A DNA stretch of 18,432 nt from Paramarasmius palmivorus (Eukaryota > Basidiomycota > Agaricomycetes > Agaricales > Marasmiaceae): the NCBI GenBank assembly GCA_037176845.1, contig JAYKXP010000380.1:1-18432 (forward strand), written 5' to 3'. The notes beneath the pieces were generated by a model. The model saw only the letters and a program-made list of their open reading frames with translations, did not search any database and was not told where the DNA came from. How positions within the stretch are numbered: the first letter of the stretch is position 1; each line of letters starts with the position of its first letter. Both the position numbers and the translations under genes were made by a program. Shown in pieces: positions 1 to 8,780 of this stretch.

Positions 1-260
1 TATGGGAGGTGGGTTGCTTTATTACCCGTAATAACACCCAGTTATCCATCGTGAAGTCTTTAATCAGGTACAACTAGTTACCTGGTTATCACGACGGGTT
101 ACAGGTTTGTCATGACGGGTTACCTTTGGGTTGTTCCCAGTAACGGTCGTGAACACGGATTATTGAAGATGTGGCTGCTCATCGAGGGCAGAGCTAGTTG
201 CTGAGGTCATAACTGGCGATAACTGGCGATAACCAGTTATCAGCCGTACAACCGATTATA
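1..260. repeat. GTTATC/ATAACC word cluster (left)
   Basis: The sequence is dense in GTTATC, GGTTATC, ATAACTGG and GGGTTAC words on both strands. A 10-bp unit (GATAACTGGC) is tandemly repeated near 208-228. ATAACTGG at 219-226 pairs with CCAGTTAT at 233-240 as a perfect 8-bp hairpin. A similar cluster lies at 1485-1600. The pattern resembles subterminal transposase-binding repeats of a non-autonomous DNA transposon, but I could not define terminal repeats or a target duplication. No gene is seen here. Confidence 0.4.
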
Positions 261-1484
261 CAAGTGATGGAGCTCGATTGAATGACTTATAATCTCACTC
301 AAGCGCTGATAGAATCAAGGATTGATTGAAAAGGATATATATTTAAAAAAGGTACGTCTAACATATCCTACACACAATCTAACTATCGACAACTAACAAG
401 AACCTACAGTGCGACGCAACATACAACGACCTTAGACCAGATGCTAGGGTAACTTATCAGCACAACGCACAACAATGGAGCGGGATAAAGCATACCTCAT
501 CATTCGAGTACATACTTGAGTTAAGACCCTGGGTAGACACAGACAATTTAGTAGTTGTATGCGTGCATAAAGGTCATAACTCCTACCATTGTCGACATTA
601 GATGAGTCAAGTTGGGAATTCCGGGTGCTGTATGATGATGATGGAAAGCTATGAAACCACACATGAGTAACAGATCAGAAGGATACCTAACAATGACATA
701 CCACATTTGATTTGCTTCCAAAAACTTGCCCACATCGACCATAGAGTGCTATCGGGTTCGAAGAACATCAGTCAGTGGCCGTGACTAGGTAGAGGGACAC
801 ACCGTTAACGAAAAAGAGAACAGCACAGCTAGTGACATCGAGGATTTTATTTGTAGGTGTTGATAGTGGCGAGGGCGTTGCCAGCAAGGGACTCTGGACG
901 GCAATGGCGACGATGAGGAGCAGGACAATGATGACGACGGCACTGAAGATTGACTATGGAGATGGGCGTTGATTCACTTGATGATGGGGTTGACGTCGGG
1001 CAATGGCAAGCTTGGATGGTTGCGAGGGTGGAGGTCGACATAAGTAGTGCTGGTGATGGAGAGGGGTTTGGCGACAGTGGAAATGATGTTGAGCAGAACG
1101 ACGGTGACGAAGACAAGGCAATCTGCTGAAGATGGGGTCGATGATGGCAACCTTGAACATTGGCGAGGGTATTGAGGTTACGTTGACAATGGCGATGGCG
1201 ACGGGAGTAATGGTGAGCCCGGTAGTGTTGACGACGCCGGAAGGGAGAGAGGAAGGGAGATGGTGGTGGTACGGAAGAAAGAAGCAATCCGCAGAGTTTG
1301 AAAATCGCGCGGAATAAATACCCAAAATCCCACGGTGGTTGCCTCACGTGATTTTCATGTTGAAAAGCTGTGAAAGAGCTCCGAACAACCCGACTTGAGC
1401 AACATTACTCGCCATAACGACAATACTTGGCTATACTTGCTAGAAACCGCTACAATCACCACAGCTAGTGATAGCGAGTAACGG
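261..1484. other. No recognisable gene; G-rich simple sequence at about 850-1260
   Basis: From 261 to 850 I see only short, unconvincing frames. From about 850 to 1260 the plus strand is a run of GATGG, GGCGA and TGACGA words, that is, degenerate simple sequence. It produces artificial Pro/Ser/His-rich frames on the minus strand without an ATG start or a recognisable domain. Between about 1400 and 1480 there is an imperfect inverted repeat (TTACTCGC near 1406 and GCGAGTAA near 1474). I assign no function. Confidence 0.5.
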
Positions 1485-1620
1485 GGTGGTTATAACCATG
1501 ACATAACCCTTTGATAACCAGTGAGTTCAAGTTATTAGGAAGCCATAACGTTCATAACTAACTACTATCAGTTTAGCAAAGTTGTTTCCGTGTTATTACT
1601 TTCATTAACTAGTGTACACG
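1485..1620. repeat. GTTATC/ATAACC word cluster (right)
   Basis: This second cluster has the palindrome GGTTATAACC followed by CATAACCC, GATAACC, GTTATT and two CATAAC words. It mirrors the cluster at 1-260 and brackets the G-rich segment between them. Together they may be the subterminal regions of one degenerate element of about 1.6 kb. This is inference: no clean terminal inverted repeats were found. Confidence 0.3.
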
Positions 1621-1734
1621 GGTCTTGTAGGTCATATCTGCCAGTAATTAGCTATATCCATCTGCCCTTTTGTGTGATGATTAAAGAATGTAATCAAGAA
1701 CATGCAGTCAGACACACATCAGTAAAGTTATGTG

Positions 1735-2240
1735 AAATGGCATTTCGGCACTAGAGCGGCATGCCCATGGCATTTTGGGCCGAAATGCCAAATGCTAAAT
1801 GCTAGACCCCCTTTTACGGAATGCCGGTGCCCTAGTCCGTCATAGCTCTGACGGCAAAATGCCGATATGCCAACATGTTAAATGGTCGGTCTCTCTAACT
1901 ACTAATTTTTGATACTTTTACTGCGGAAATGTGGGCAATTATGCATGGCATTGAAGGATATATATGATAGCTATAATGTTTCATACTGTAGAGACTTCCT
2001 CACCCTGTAATTCAGTGTACCAAGAGTATGTAGCGTCACGTAAATGCGTGCCTCGGTCCTCACTACCCCGGCAACAGAGATGTTCCCCGCAACGGCAACG
2101 TATATAAGGTCAACATGCACCTGTACAAGTGCAAGATTCTGTCTAGTTTAGACCAGCATCTTGTGCATTTGGCATTCAGCATTTCAGAATGCCGGAAATG
2201 CCAAAAATGTCATTAAATGTCGAAATGCTCGTCGTGACCT
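1735..2240. mobile_element. MITE-like block with GGCATT-rich palindromic ends
   Basis: The left end has a perfect 11-bp inverted repeat (TGGCATTTCGG at 1738-1748, CCGAAATGCCA at 1780-1790), then smaller hairpins (CGGCA-AAA-TGCCG near 1853, CCGTCA...TGACGG near 1838-1853). The right end has TTTGGCATT (2168-2176) facing AATGCCAAA (2197-2205) and a GTCGAAATGCTC tail. The tail resembles the reverse complement of the left end. The middle is AT-rich with a TATATAAGG box at 2101-2109. There is no coding capacity. The layout fits a short non-autonomous DNA element with palindromic termini, but boundaries and target duplication are uncertain. Confidence 0.45.
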
Positions 2241-2249
2241 TACTGATGC

Positions 2250-2425
2250 ATGTATCAAAAACATGTCTGAGATATCGAAAAACATGTGTGTTTAGCATGT
2301 AAATGATTAGGAGCTTGGGCATGAGTTTGATCACAAGGTGAAGCATGAGTTTGACCGTTCCTAAATCACAACCTTTACAGTATCAGCAATTGACATGCAA
2401 TGTACATGCACCATGTACATGCTTT
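2250..2425. repeat. ACATG-rich short direct repeats
   Basis: The stretch is full of ACATG/CATGT words. The motif AAAAACATGT occurs twice near 2255-2285. GCATGAGTTTGA occurs at 2319-2330 and 2343-2354. TGTACATGC occurs at 2401-2409 and 2414-2422. No gene is visible. It may be part of the repeat block to the left or independent degenerate sequence. Confidence 0.4.
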
Positions 2426-2463
2426 TACCATGTGTAAAGAGAAATGTTTAGTATATAATTAGA

Positions 2464-2702
2464 CTAAGGAATTGAAAGCCATCTTGTCAACATGGATAAT
2501 TCTCTGATGTCCACAGAAGGTTCTCCACCTACTGATCCACCACCTAGGAATCCCTCACCACCATGCCCATGCTTGGGAAAGTGAAAGAAGCCAGATACAC
2601 CATCATCTTCTTCATCATCACAATCTTCACATATAATACGTTGATGGGCAACTTGGTAATACCACTCAGTTTCGGTGAAATCACCTAATACTATGACTGC
2701 TC
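2464..2702 (-). pseudogene. 3' end of a coding frame split by the retrotransposon
   Basis: Reading the minus strand from the insertion point, the frame stays open for about 79 codons to a TAG at 2464-2466. The segment contains a Trp-Tyr-Tyr, a Cys-X2-Cys, an acidic run (CDDEEDD) and a Gly/His-rich stretch. If the retrotransposon and one copy of TGCTC are removed, the same frame continues without a stop into 11104-11193 on the other side. This suggests that one coding frame was interrupted. I do not recognise the protein family. No start codon is visible: 5' exons may be missing, or the locus may already have been decayed. Confidence 0.45.
2698..2702. repeat. Target-site duplication TGCTC (left copy)
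   Basis: TGCTC directly abuts the TG start of the left LTR. It is repeated exactly after the CA end of the right LTR at 11104-11108. Five base pairs is the usual duplication made by Ty3/gypsy integrases. Confidence 0.95.
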
Positions 2703-3216
2703 TGTTAGGACTGTGCAAGAAAGAGACAAGAGAGCACGGCCGACGACGGACGGAACGTCGTACGAGGAGAGCTATCGCTGAAGCTATCGGCAACAGCACT
2801 GATGCACTATGCAGGATGAGAGCGTAAGAGGGAGATGCCTCGTACGGAGAGCAAGAGATAGAGACGGCAGAGACCAAGTGTCTCGGCCGTAGAGCAAGAG
2901 GATGGCAAGAGATGAGAGTAGCAGAGAACAACGTTAATTTTCTACTTGAGTTACTCGGTATAATACATCTAGTTTATATACTATGGATATACGCGGGCGC
3001 TTGGGTATCATGTGTAGTCCATGTGGTATATGTGTCAAGAAGGCGCAGCAAGAAAACGGAGATTATATCAACGTGGAATAGTGTAAGCGGAATGAGACGG
3101 AAATGAAAAGTATGTTACCGACATACGTCGGCCGAAGGAAAGTCGAAAGAGTAGAGAGGTAGAGAGGTAGAGGTCGCTCGCACAAAATGATACGGCCGAG
3201 TCATACGGATGTAACA
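2703..3216 (-). repeat. 3' LTR (514 bp)
   Basis: The plus strand runs from TGTTAG to GTAACA, giving TG...CA ends in either orientation. It matches the right LTR except for about five substitutions, a 16-bp segment missing after position 2769, and a 9-bp extra copy of an AGAGAGGT-like unit near 3157-3170. One substitution turns a CGTACG into CATACG (about 3203), a CpG change. The TATA box equivalent is at 2973-2980 and the start-site equivalent at 2937-2947. RNA 3' ends should form within this LTR. Confidence 0.95.
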
Positions 3217-3229
3217 GTATCCCCCTCTT
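3217..3229 (-). other. Polypurine tract for plus-strand DNA priming
   Basis: In element sense, the 10-nt purine run AAGAGGGGGA (3220-3229) is followed by TAC and then the TGTTACA start of the 3' LTR. Position and composition are as expected for the PPT where reverse transcriptase starts second-strand synthesis. Confidence 0.85.
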
Positions 3230-3324
3230 GGGTTTCGACCCCTGGAGAAACGCTAAGGCCAAAAAAGGAAATAGAACAATGAAGAATAAAAGAAGTCAGG
3301 ACGGAAGAAAAATAAGCGAAAAGT

Positions 3325-3357
3325 CACGTGGCTTTCCCTAGCCAGAACGTATAAGTA
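3325..3357 (+). promoter_or_regulatory. Putative promoter of the antisense gene
   Basis: A TATAAGTA box at 3350-3357 lies 55-62 nt upstream of the ATG at 3412, leaving room for a short leader. A CACGTG E-box sits at 3325-3330. It lies inside the element, between the PPT and the ORF, and points opposite to gag-pol. The role is inferred from position only. Confidence 0.45.
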
Positions 3358-3411
3358 GGGCACCGTTTTCTAGCCCAAGTCTTCAGAACCCCCCAACAAC
3401 GAACACAAGAC

Positions 3412-4731
3412 ATGTCGGCCGAAGAACATCAACTTCTCCACGAAGTTCAAAACAAGGAGCACCCCCTCGTCATGGCCGAAGACTCGGAATTCGCCTCGGT
3501 CGACGACTATGAAAAATTCATTCTCCCTCCTCCTGACCTTGACGGCCGACAGTACCCGTGGCATCTCCGTACCTTCAAGGAGAATCGCGTACTGAAGGCT
3601 CTCTGCACACCTCCTCGGCCGATCGCCTTCCCGCCACCTATAATGGAGCCTGAACTCATCGACCTTCCCACACGCGGGCATGGAGAGCCGATGAAAGACT
3701 GGATGGCTAAGCGGCGAGAAGTGGAGAAGGAGAACGACGATCTAGTGCTGTCGTACGAGAAGGAGTGCGAAGAACGTGCGATCCAACTTTTGGCATGGAA
3801 ACAGTTCAGGATCGCGTACGAAGAGGTGGAGGACAAGCAGGTGAATAAGTGGTTGGTGGATATCAAGGCCGATGAAGAGACGGCCAAGAAGTTGCAAGAG
3901 AAGGAGAGGGAAAAGACGGCTGCTGCTTCGTCCGAGGATAAGGGCGAAGGTTGCTCATCGGGTGCTGCTCCGGCGAGCGCTTCAGGTAAGCGCAGGGCCT
4001 TTATCCTGGATTACATTGACCTCCCTGCGTTAGTCGCTTCGTCCGAAGACAGCAAGAAGCGCAAGGCGGAGGAATCTCCAGAGCGGTCTTGGCCTTCCAC
4101 GCGCGGGGAAAAGAAGACGATGCCTGAGGTGAAAGGTCTCTGGATGCTGGTATCGGAAGGACTTGGCGAGTATCCCATTCGTACGTCTTCGTGCGGACTA
4201 ACTCATCCCTTTCCAGAGTGTACCAACTGCATCATCAAGAAGGCCGATTGTTGGGTACAGGTCGAGGTCTCGGGCGGGCGAAGTATCTCCAAGTGCCTTG
4301 TCTGCCGCAACCGCAAGGTTAAGTGCAGCCTCGAGTCGGGCGAGAACAAGAAAGCGAAGAAATCCGCCGCGACCTTGCCTGACGAGGAATCGGCCGACAA
4401 CATTCGCGAGATTCTTCTGGAGATCAAGACTCTTCGTACGGACATGGAGGATGCCCAGGCAAAGAAGCTTGCCACCTTGGAAAAGAAGATGGGTCGGTTG
4501 GAGAAGAAGCTGAATGTGATCTTGGCCTGGGTCGGCGCCAAGGAGTCTTCGTCCGAGGAGGAGCCAGAAGACAAAGGAAAGGGCAAGGGAAAGGCGAAGG
4601 CCGAGGAAAGCGAGGAGGAAGACAGTGAAGAAGAAGAGAGTGAGGAAGAAAGTGAGGAAGAAGAAAGCGAAGAAGAGAAAACACCTCAGCCGAGGATGAC
4701 TCGGAGCCAGAAGGGAAAGGGGGCACAGTAG
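3412..4731 (+). CDS. Antisense accessory protein with Zn2Cys6-like cluster, coiled coil and acidic tail (439 aa)
   Basis: This is an uninterrupted ATG-started ORF carried inside the retrotransposon, opposite to gag-pol, between pol and the 3' LTR. Visible parts: a charged N-terminal half with helical Lys/Glu stretches (about 98-168); basic patches GKRR (192-195) and KKRK (215-218) that could be nuclear signals; six cysteines C270, C273, C280, C295, C298, C305 spaced CX2CX6CX14CX2CX6C; a predicted coiled coil (about 328-372); and a Glu/Ser tail (about 378-423). The cysteine pattern followed by a coiled coil matches the plan of fungal Zn2Cys6 transcription factors, although the middle loop is slightly long. 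The basic RNRKVK lies in the second triplet rather than the first. A DNA-binding or regulatory role is inference. It could instead be a captured host gene or a zinc protein acting on RNA. It converges on pol, with 158 bp between the two stop codons. Confidence 0.8.
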   Translation: MSAEEHQLLHEVQNKEHPLVMAEDSEFASVDDYEKFILPPPDLDGRQYPWHLRTFKENRVLKALCTPPRPIAFPPPIMEPELIDLPTRGHGEPMKDWMAKRREVEKENDDLVLSYEKECEERAIQLLAWKQFRIAYEEVEDKQVNKWLVDIKADEETAKKLQEKEREKTAAASSEDKGEGCSSGAAPASASGKRRAFILDYIDLPALVASSEDSKKRKAEESPERSWPSTRGEKKTMPEVKGLWMLVSEGLGEYPIRTSSCGLTHPFPECTNCIIKKADCWVQVEVSGGRSISKCLVCRNRKVKCSLESGENKKAKKSAATLPDEESADNIREILLEIKTLRTDMEDAQAKKLATLEKKMGRLEKKLNVILAWVGAKESSSEEEPEDKGKGKGKAKAEESEEEDSEEEESEEESEEEESEEEKTPQPRMTRSQKGKGAQ

Positions 4732-4889
4732 ATCGTGCGAACACCGGCCGACCTTTCTTGTCCTTCTTGTAGCATCATCATAGGCCGTTAGTGTACAAAT
4801 ATACAAGTATCATCGTCCGAACAAAATGCGAGAGAATAAGAATAAGAATAATTACTTATGTGAGGGTATCGTATAAAACAATCAAGAAA
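4732..4889. other. Convergent 3' intergenic region
   Basis: This short AT-rich gap separates the stop of the antisense gene from the stop of pol. It contains AAGAATAAGAATAAT-like words near 4837-4852 that could serve as an A-rich polyadenylation region for the plus-strand gene. The sense genomic RNA must read through it to reach the 3' LTR. Confidence 0.4.
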
Positions 4890-7058
4890 TCAAGAAGAGC
4901 TTACGGCCGTTACATAGCCGAAAAGGGCTTGAAGGATAGGGACGTGTTGTTCGAGAGGACCCGGCTTCGTACGATTGCTGGGCTTGGAATGGAAGTCGTT
5001 GATAGCTTCGCCCGGGTCAAGGTCTTCAGCAGAGATCCATTCGAATTCTTCGTCAGTACCTTCGTAGCCGGCCCATCGTACGAGATACCGGAGACGACAC
5101 TTATACCTTCTATCCAACTTCGAGTCTAGAATCTCAGCAACCTCGTAGTGCGGGTCACCTTCATCGTCGATCTCGACTGGAGGCGGAGGAGGTAGAGTGC
5201 GATTGGGTATCTCGGATGGGACAAAGGGTTCGATTTGGGAAACGTGGAATACGGGGTGTATGGTGGACATGTAGTCGGGAAGTTTGATAGTGAATGTGTT
5301 AGAGCTGGGTTGAGCAAGGATAGTAAAGGGTCCGAGGTATCGTTCTGCGAGCTTCTTAGTCGGACGAGTAGTCTTAATGTGTTTGGCGAGTACGTAGACT
5401 TGTTGACCAACTTTGAAGTCCGGAGCCGGATTGCGTTTGGTGTCGGCCGTGGCCTTATAAGCTTCTTGTGCAGCCTTGATCTCTTCGCGCAAGAACTGAT
5501 GAACCTCATCAAGGTTGGTGACATAGTTCCTGGCTTTCTCGGATGCGAGATCGACTTCAGGATGCACGGTGATGTTCGGGTGATATCCCTTGTTGGCAAA
5601 GAAAGGAGATATACCGGTTGAAGCGCTGGGTGCGTTGTTGTATGTGAACTCGGCCAGAGGGAGGAGTAGATCCCAGTTGTCCTGTTGGTAAGTGCAATAC
5701 ATACGCAAGTACTGTTCCAGAGTTTGGTTCGTACGTTCGGTTTGACCATCGGCTTCGGGGTGGTACCCGGAGGTGAAGTGAAGCTTCATGTTCAAGGCTT
5801 CGCCGAGGCTTCGGCTGAAGGAGGATACGAATTCGGATCCGCGGTCGGAGGTGACATGATTGGGAACGCTGTGCTTGGCGAAGACGTGGATCACGAAGAG
5901 TCGTGCGAGAGTTTCGGAGTCGATTTTCTTAGGGAGAGGAATAAAGATAGCTTGTTTGGATGCGCGATCAACAACCACAAGGATAGAAGTGTGGCCATTG
6001 GAGTCAGGAAGTTGTTCGATGAAGTCTAATGAGATAGAGTCCCAAGGTCGTACGGGTACCGGAAGAGGTTTAAGCAGTCCGTACGGACGATGTCGACGAG
6101 ATTTGTTCCTACCACAGTCGGTGCATGATCGTACGTAGTCTTTCACAAAGTCTCGGATCCGAGGCCAGGTATAAAGGCGACGGATAACAGCGAGAGTCTT
6201 GTTCTGACCGTAGTGCCCGGCAAGGATATGATCGTGGTGTTGCTTGCAGACTTGTAGGCGTAAGTCTTCGTGCGAAGGAACGTAAATTCTGCCGTCTAGT
6301 CGGAGGAGACCAGAGTCATCGATTGACCAGCGCGGATGATCCTTTTTCGCATGCTGCATGCCCGCAACCGCTTCAGGATCGGATGAGAGGGAGTTTCGGA
6401 TATCGGAGTGGAGCTTTTCAGCGTCCATGATGTAGCTTGCACGGAGGCAGGGTTCTTCAAGATAGGTAGCGCGAAGGGAAGTGATGAGCTGTTCATTGGT
6501 GAAAATGGGTCTGAAATTCTGAGGGTTGACTGCTGCGTAGCCGCTATCCCCCTCTTTAGGGTAGACGTCCCATCGTCTAGTTAAGGCATCTGGTTTGGCC
6601 CCCAGTTTGCCCGGCCGAAAGCGGATTACCATGTTGAAGGCTGAGAGGTACTCCAACCACCGTACTTGACGTCGGGTAAGAACCTTGGTAGTAGAGAAGT
6701 ACTCCAAGTTCTTATGGTCCGTAATGACATCAATCGGATTAGAAGCTCCTTCGAGGTAGTAATGCCAAGTTTTAAATGCTTCGAAGATAGTGAGTAACTC
6801 TTTGTCATGCGTGTCGTAGTTGAATTCGGCCCCAGTGAGGGTATGGGAGAGGAATGCGACTGGATGAAGTTCGCCGTTAGGAAGGGTGATGGAGAGAATG
6901 GCAGCGATAGCGTAGTCGGATGCATCAGTTTCGACCGTGATTGGACGATCAGGTTCCCAGTGCGTGAGCACCGGAGCTCGGGTGAAAGGTTCCTTAAAGT
7001 CTTCAAAGGCCTGCTGGGCTTCGGACGACCAGTTCCATTTGACGTCCTTCCAGGTGAG
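4890..7058 (-). pseudogene. pol: pol, downstream part: RNase H, integrase, chromodomain
   Basis: The open frame runs 722 codons after the internal TGA. Counting from the valine codon at 6971, RNase H shows the expected acidic set D16, E58, D85 and D128. The integrase zinc finger is H248-X4-H253...C283-X2-C286. The catalytic triad is D316, D376 and E412 (D-X59-D-X35-E). Next come a GPY/F-like region (about 541-583) and a chromodomain (about 608-660) with the YLVRWAGY core and a FEW aromatic. Chromodomains steer integration towards modified histones, typically heterochromatin. Every catalytic residue I can check is present, so only the upstream nonsense codon spoils this part. It would be made only as part of Gag-Pol. 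Confidence 0.93.
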
Positions 7059-8780
7059 TCATGTAAGCAGAATAGTGATGTCGGAGTAGGCGTAGATGAA
7101 TCTGCGATAGAAGTTGCAGAAGCCCAGGAAGGATTGGATGTCTTTGACTTTACGAGGAACGGGCCAGTCGGCGATAGCTTGTACCTTGTCTTCGGCCATA
7201 CGAAAGCCGTCGGGCGAGAGGATGTAGCCGAGGAACTCGCATTCGAATACGTGGAATTCGCACTTCTTTGGATTACAGAATAAGCCGTGCTTCTGCAAAC
7301 GCCGTAGGACTTCTTTGACGTGCTTCTCGTGCTCGTCCATGTTCTCGGAGTAGATGAGAATGTCGTCTAGGTAGACAACAACACAGACATCGAGCATGTC
7401 AGCGAAGATGGAGTTGACGAACCGCTGGAAAGCAGCAGGAGCGTTCGTGAGTCCTTCGGGTATGACGTTCCATTGGTAGGATCCGTATCGGGTGCGGAAT
7501 GCGGTTTTCCACTCGTCGCCGTCTGCGATTTGTACGAGATGGTACGCATGGCGAAGATCGAGCTTGGTGTAGACGCTAGCCTTACTCGGGGCATCGAGCA
7601 GGTCGGAAATAAGGGGAAGTGGATAACGGTCCTTCTTGGTGATCTTGTTCAAACCTCTAAAGTCCACGCAAAGGCGTAGTGCGCCAGACTTCTTCTTGAC
7701 GAAGAGCACTGGTGCGCCAAAGGGCGAACCGGATGAGGTGATGAAACCACTGCGAAGGTTCTCGTCCAAGAACTCCCGAAGAGCTTTAAGCTCTGCTTCC
7801 GAAAGAGGGTAGACACGGCCGAGAGGCGGTTCAGTGCCTTCCTCGAGTTCGATCTTCAGATCGTACTCTCGGTGCGGAGCAAGCTTCCAGGACAGATCCT
7901 CGTTGAAGACGGATGCGAACTCGTGATAAGGAGGTGGAATAGCAGACATATCAACTGGCTCAATGTCGCTAGATTTGGCGGCTAAGCTCGGCTCCGAAGG
8001 ATCCTGGGCCCAGAGGGTATACTGCTGGGAGCCAGGCTCATTGCAGGCACAGAGGAAAGCTCCGGCCGAAACAAGAGTGATAGGAGCAGGAGCAGCGCGA
8101 GTTTCGGGAAGAGTGTAGACGGGTTCGTACGGCCAGGAAGGCTTATGTGGCTTTCTCGTCCGAGGAGGAGTCGAACGATCTGGCAAAGCGGAGGTGGACG
8201 AATCTGACGAGGAGTCGGATGTGGCCGAAGCAGGTCGCGGAACTGCAGAAGGAGAAGCTGCGTCATGGTGCCGGAATGTGATACTGCCGTCAGCCCAGTT
8301 AATCAACGGATTGTGGTGGGTGAGCCAGTTGTATCCTAGTACTACGTTGCAGTCGGAATCTAGTCGGGTGACATAGAAGTCGAGGTGAAAGAGATCTCCG
8401 GAACCGAAACGGATAGGAAGAGTAACCATCTCGGTGATAAGCGTACCGCTTGAACCATCTAAGAGTTTGAGTCGCACGGGAGGTATCTGCTCTGTGGGAA
8501 TAGAGTATTTACGGACGTAGTCACTATCTATGAAACAGTGGGAGGATCCGGAATCTACGAGAGCAAGCAAATGTAGGAGTAGGGATTGGAAAGGGGAAGA
8601 ACAAGAAGTAGAAGGTTCGGATGCGGACAATGTATCTAAAGTAATATTACAAGACAAGGGGACGCGTAAAGACTGGCTAGAGAGAGCGGCTGCATTGAGA
8701 GTGACTTCATGGTAGACACCAGAAGGCTCAACGCAACTCCGAGCTGGTGTCGAATCGTCGGAGCCGCGCTCTAATTTTTC
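7059..8780 (-). pseudogene. pol: pol, upstream part: protease and reverse transcriptase, ending at a premature TGA
   Basis: This frame is -1 relative to gag and is open across the gag stop. The aspartic protease motif LVDSGSS has its Asp codon at 8553-8555, followed by VVLGYNWL. Reverse transcriptase has [20 protein letters not shown] and the catalytic YLDD at 7362-7373, then the connection region up to FYRRFI. The frame stops at TGA (7059-7061), but homology continues in the same frame immediately afterwards (LTWKDVKW...). The TGA sits where chromoviruses usually have PLTxLTxK and is readily derived from CGA (Arg). No own ATG is needed; expression probably uses frameshifting from gag. The break would separate RT from RNase H and integrase. 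Confidence 0.93.

Noticed and set aside
847..1347. Minus-strand frame of 166 codons, Pro/Ser/His/Arg-rich
   Set aside because: It begins at GTG rather than ATG, consists of low-complexity residues produced by the G-rich repeat on the other strand, and has no domain.
2703..2931. Minus-strand frame running from the 3' LTR into the flank
   Set aside because: The LTR part is non-coding (R-U5) and begins at TTG. Only the part outside the LTR (2464-2702) is considered a gene remnant.
4198..4806. Minus-strand frame of about 200 codons opposite the antisense gene
   Set aside because: Its Phe/Leu runs are the complement of the GAA/GAG-rich acidic tail, so it is a shadow of the plus-strand ORF.
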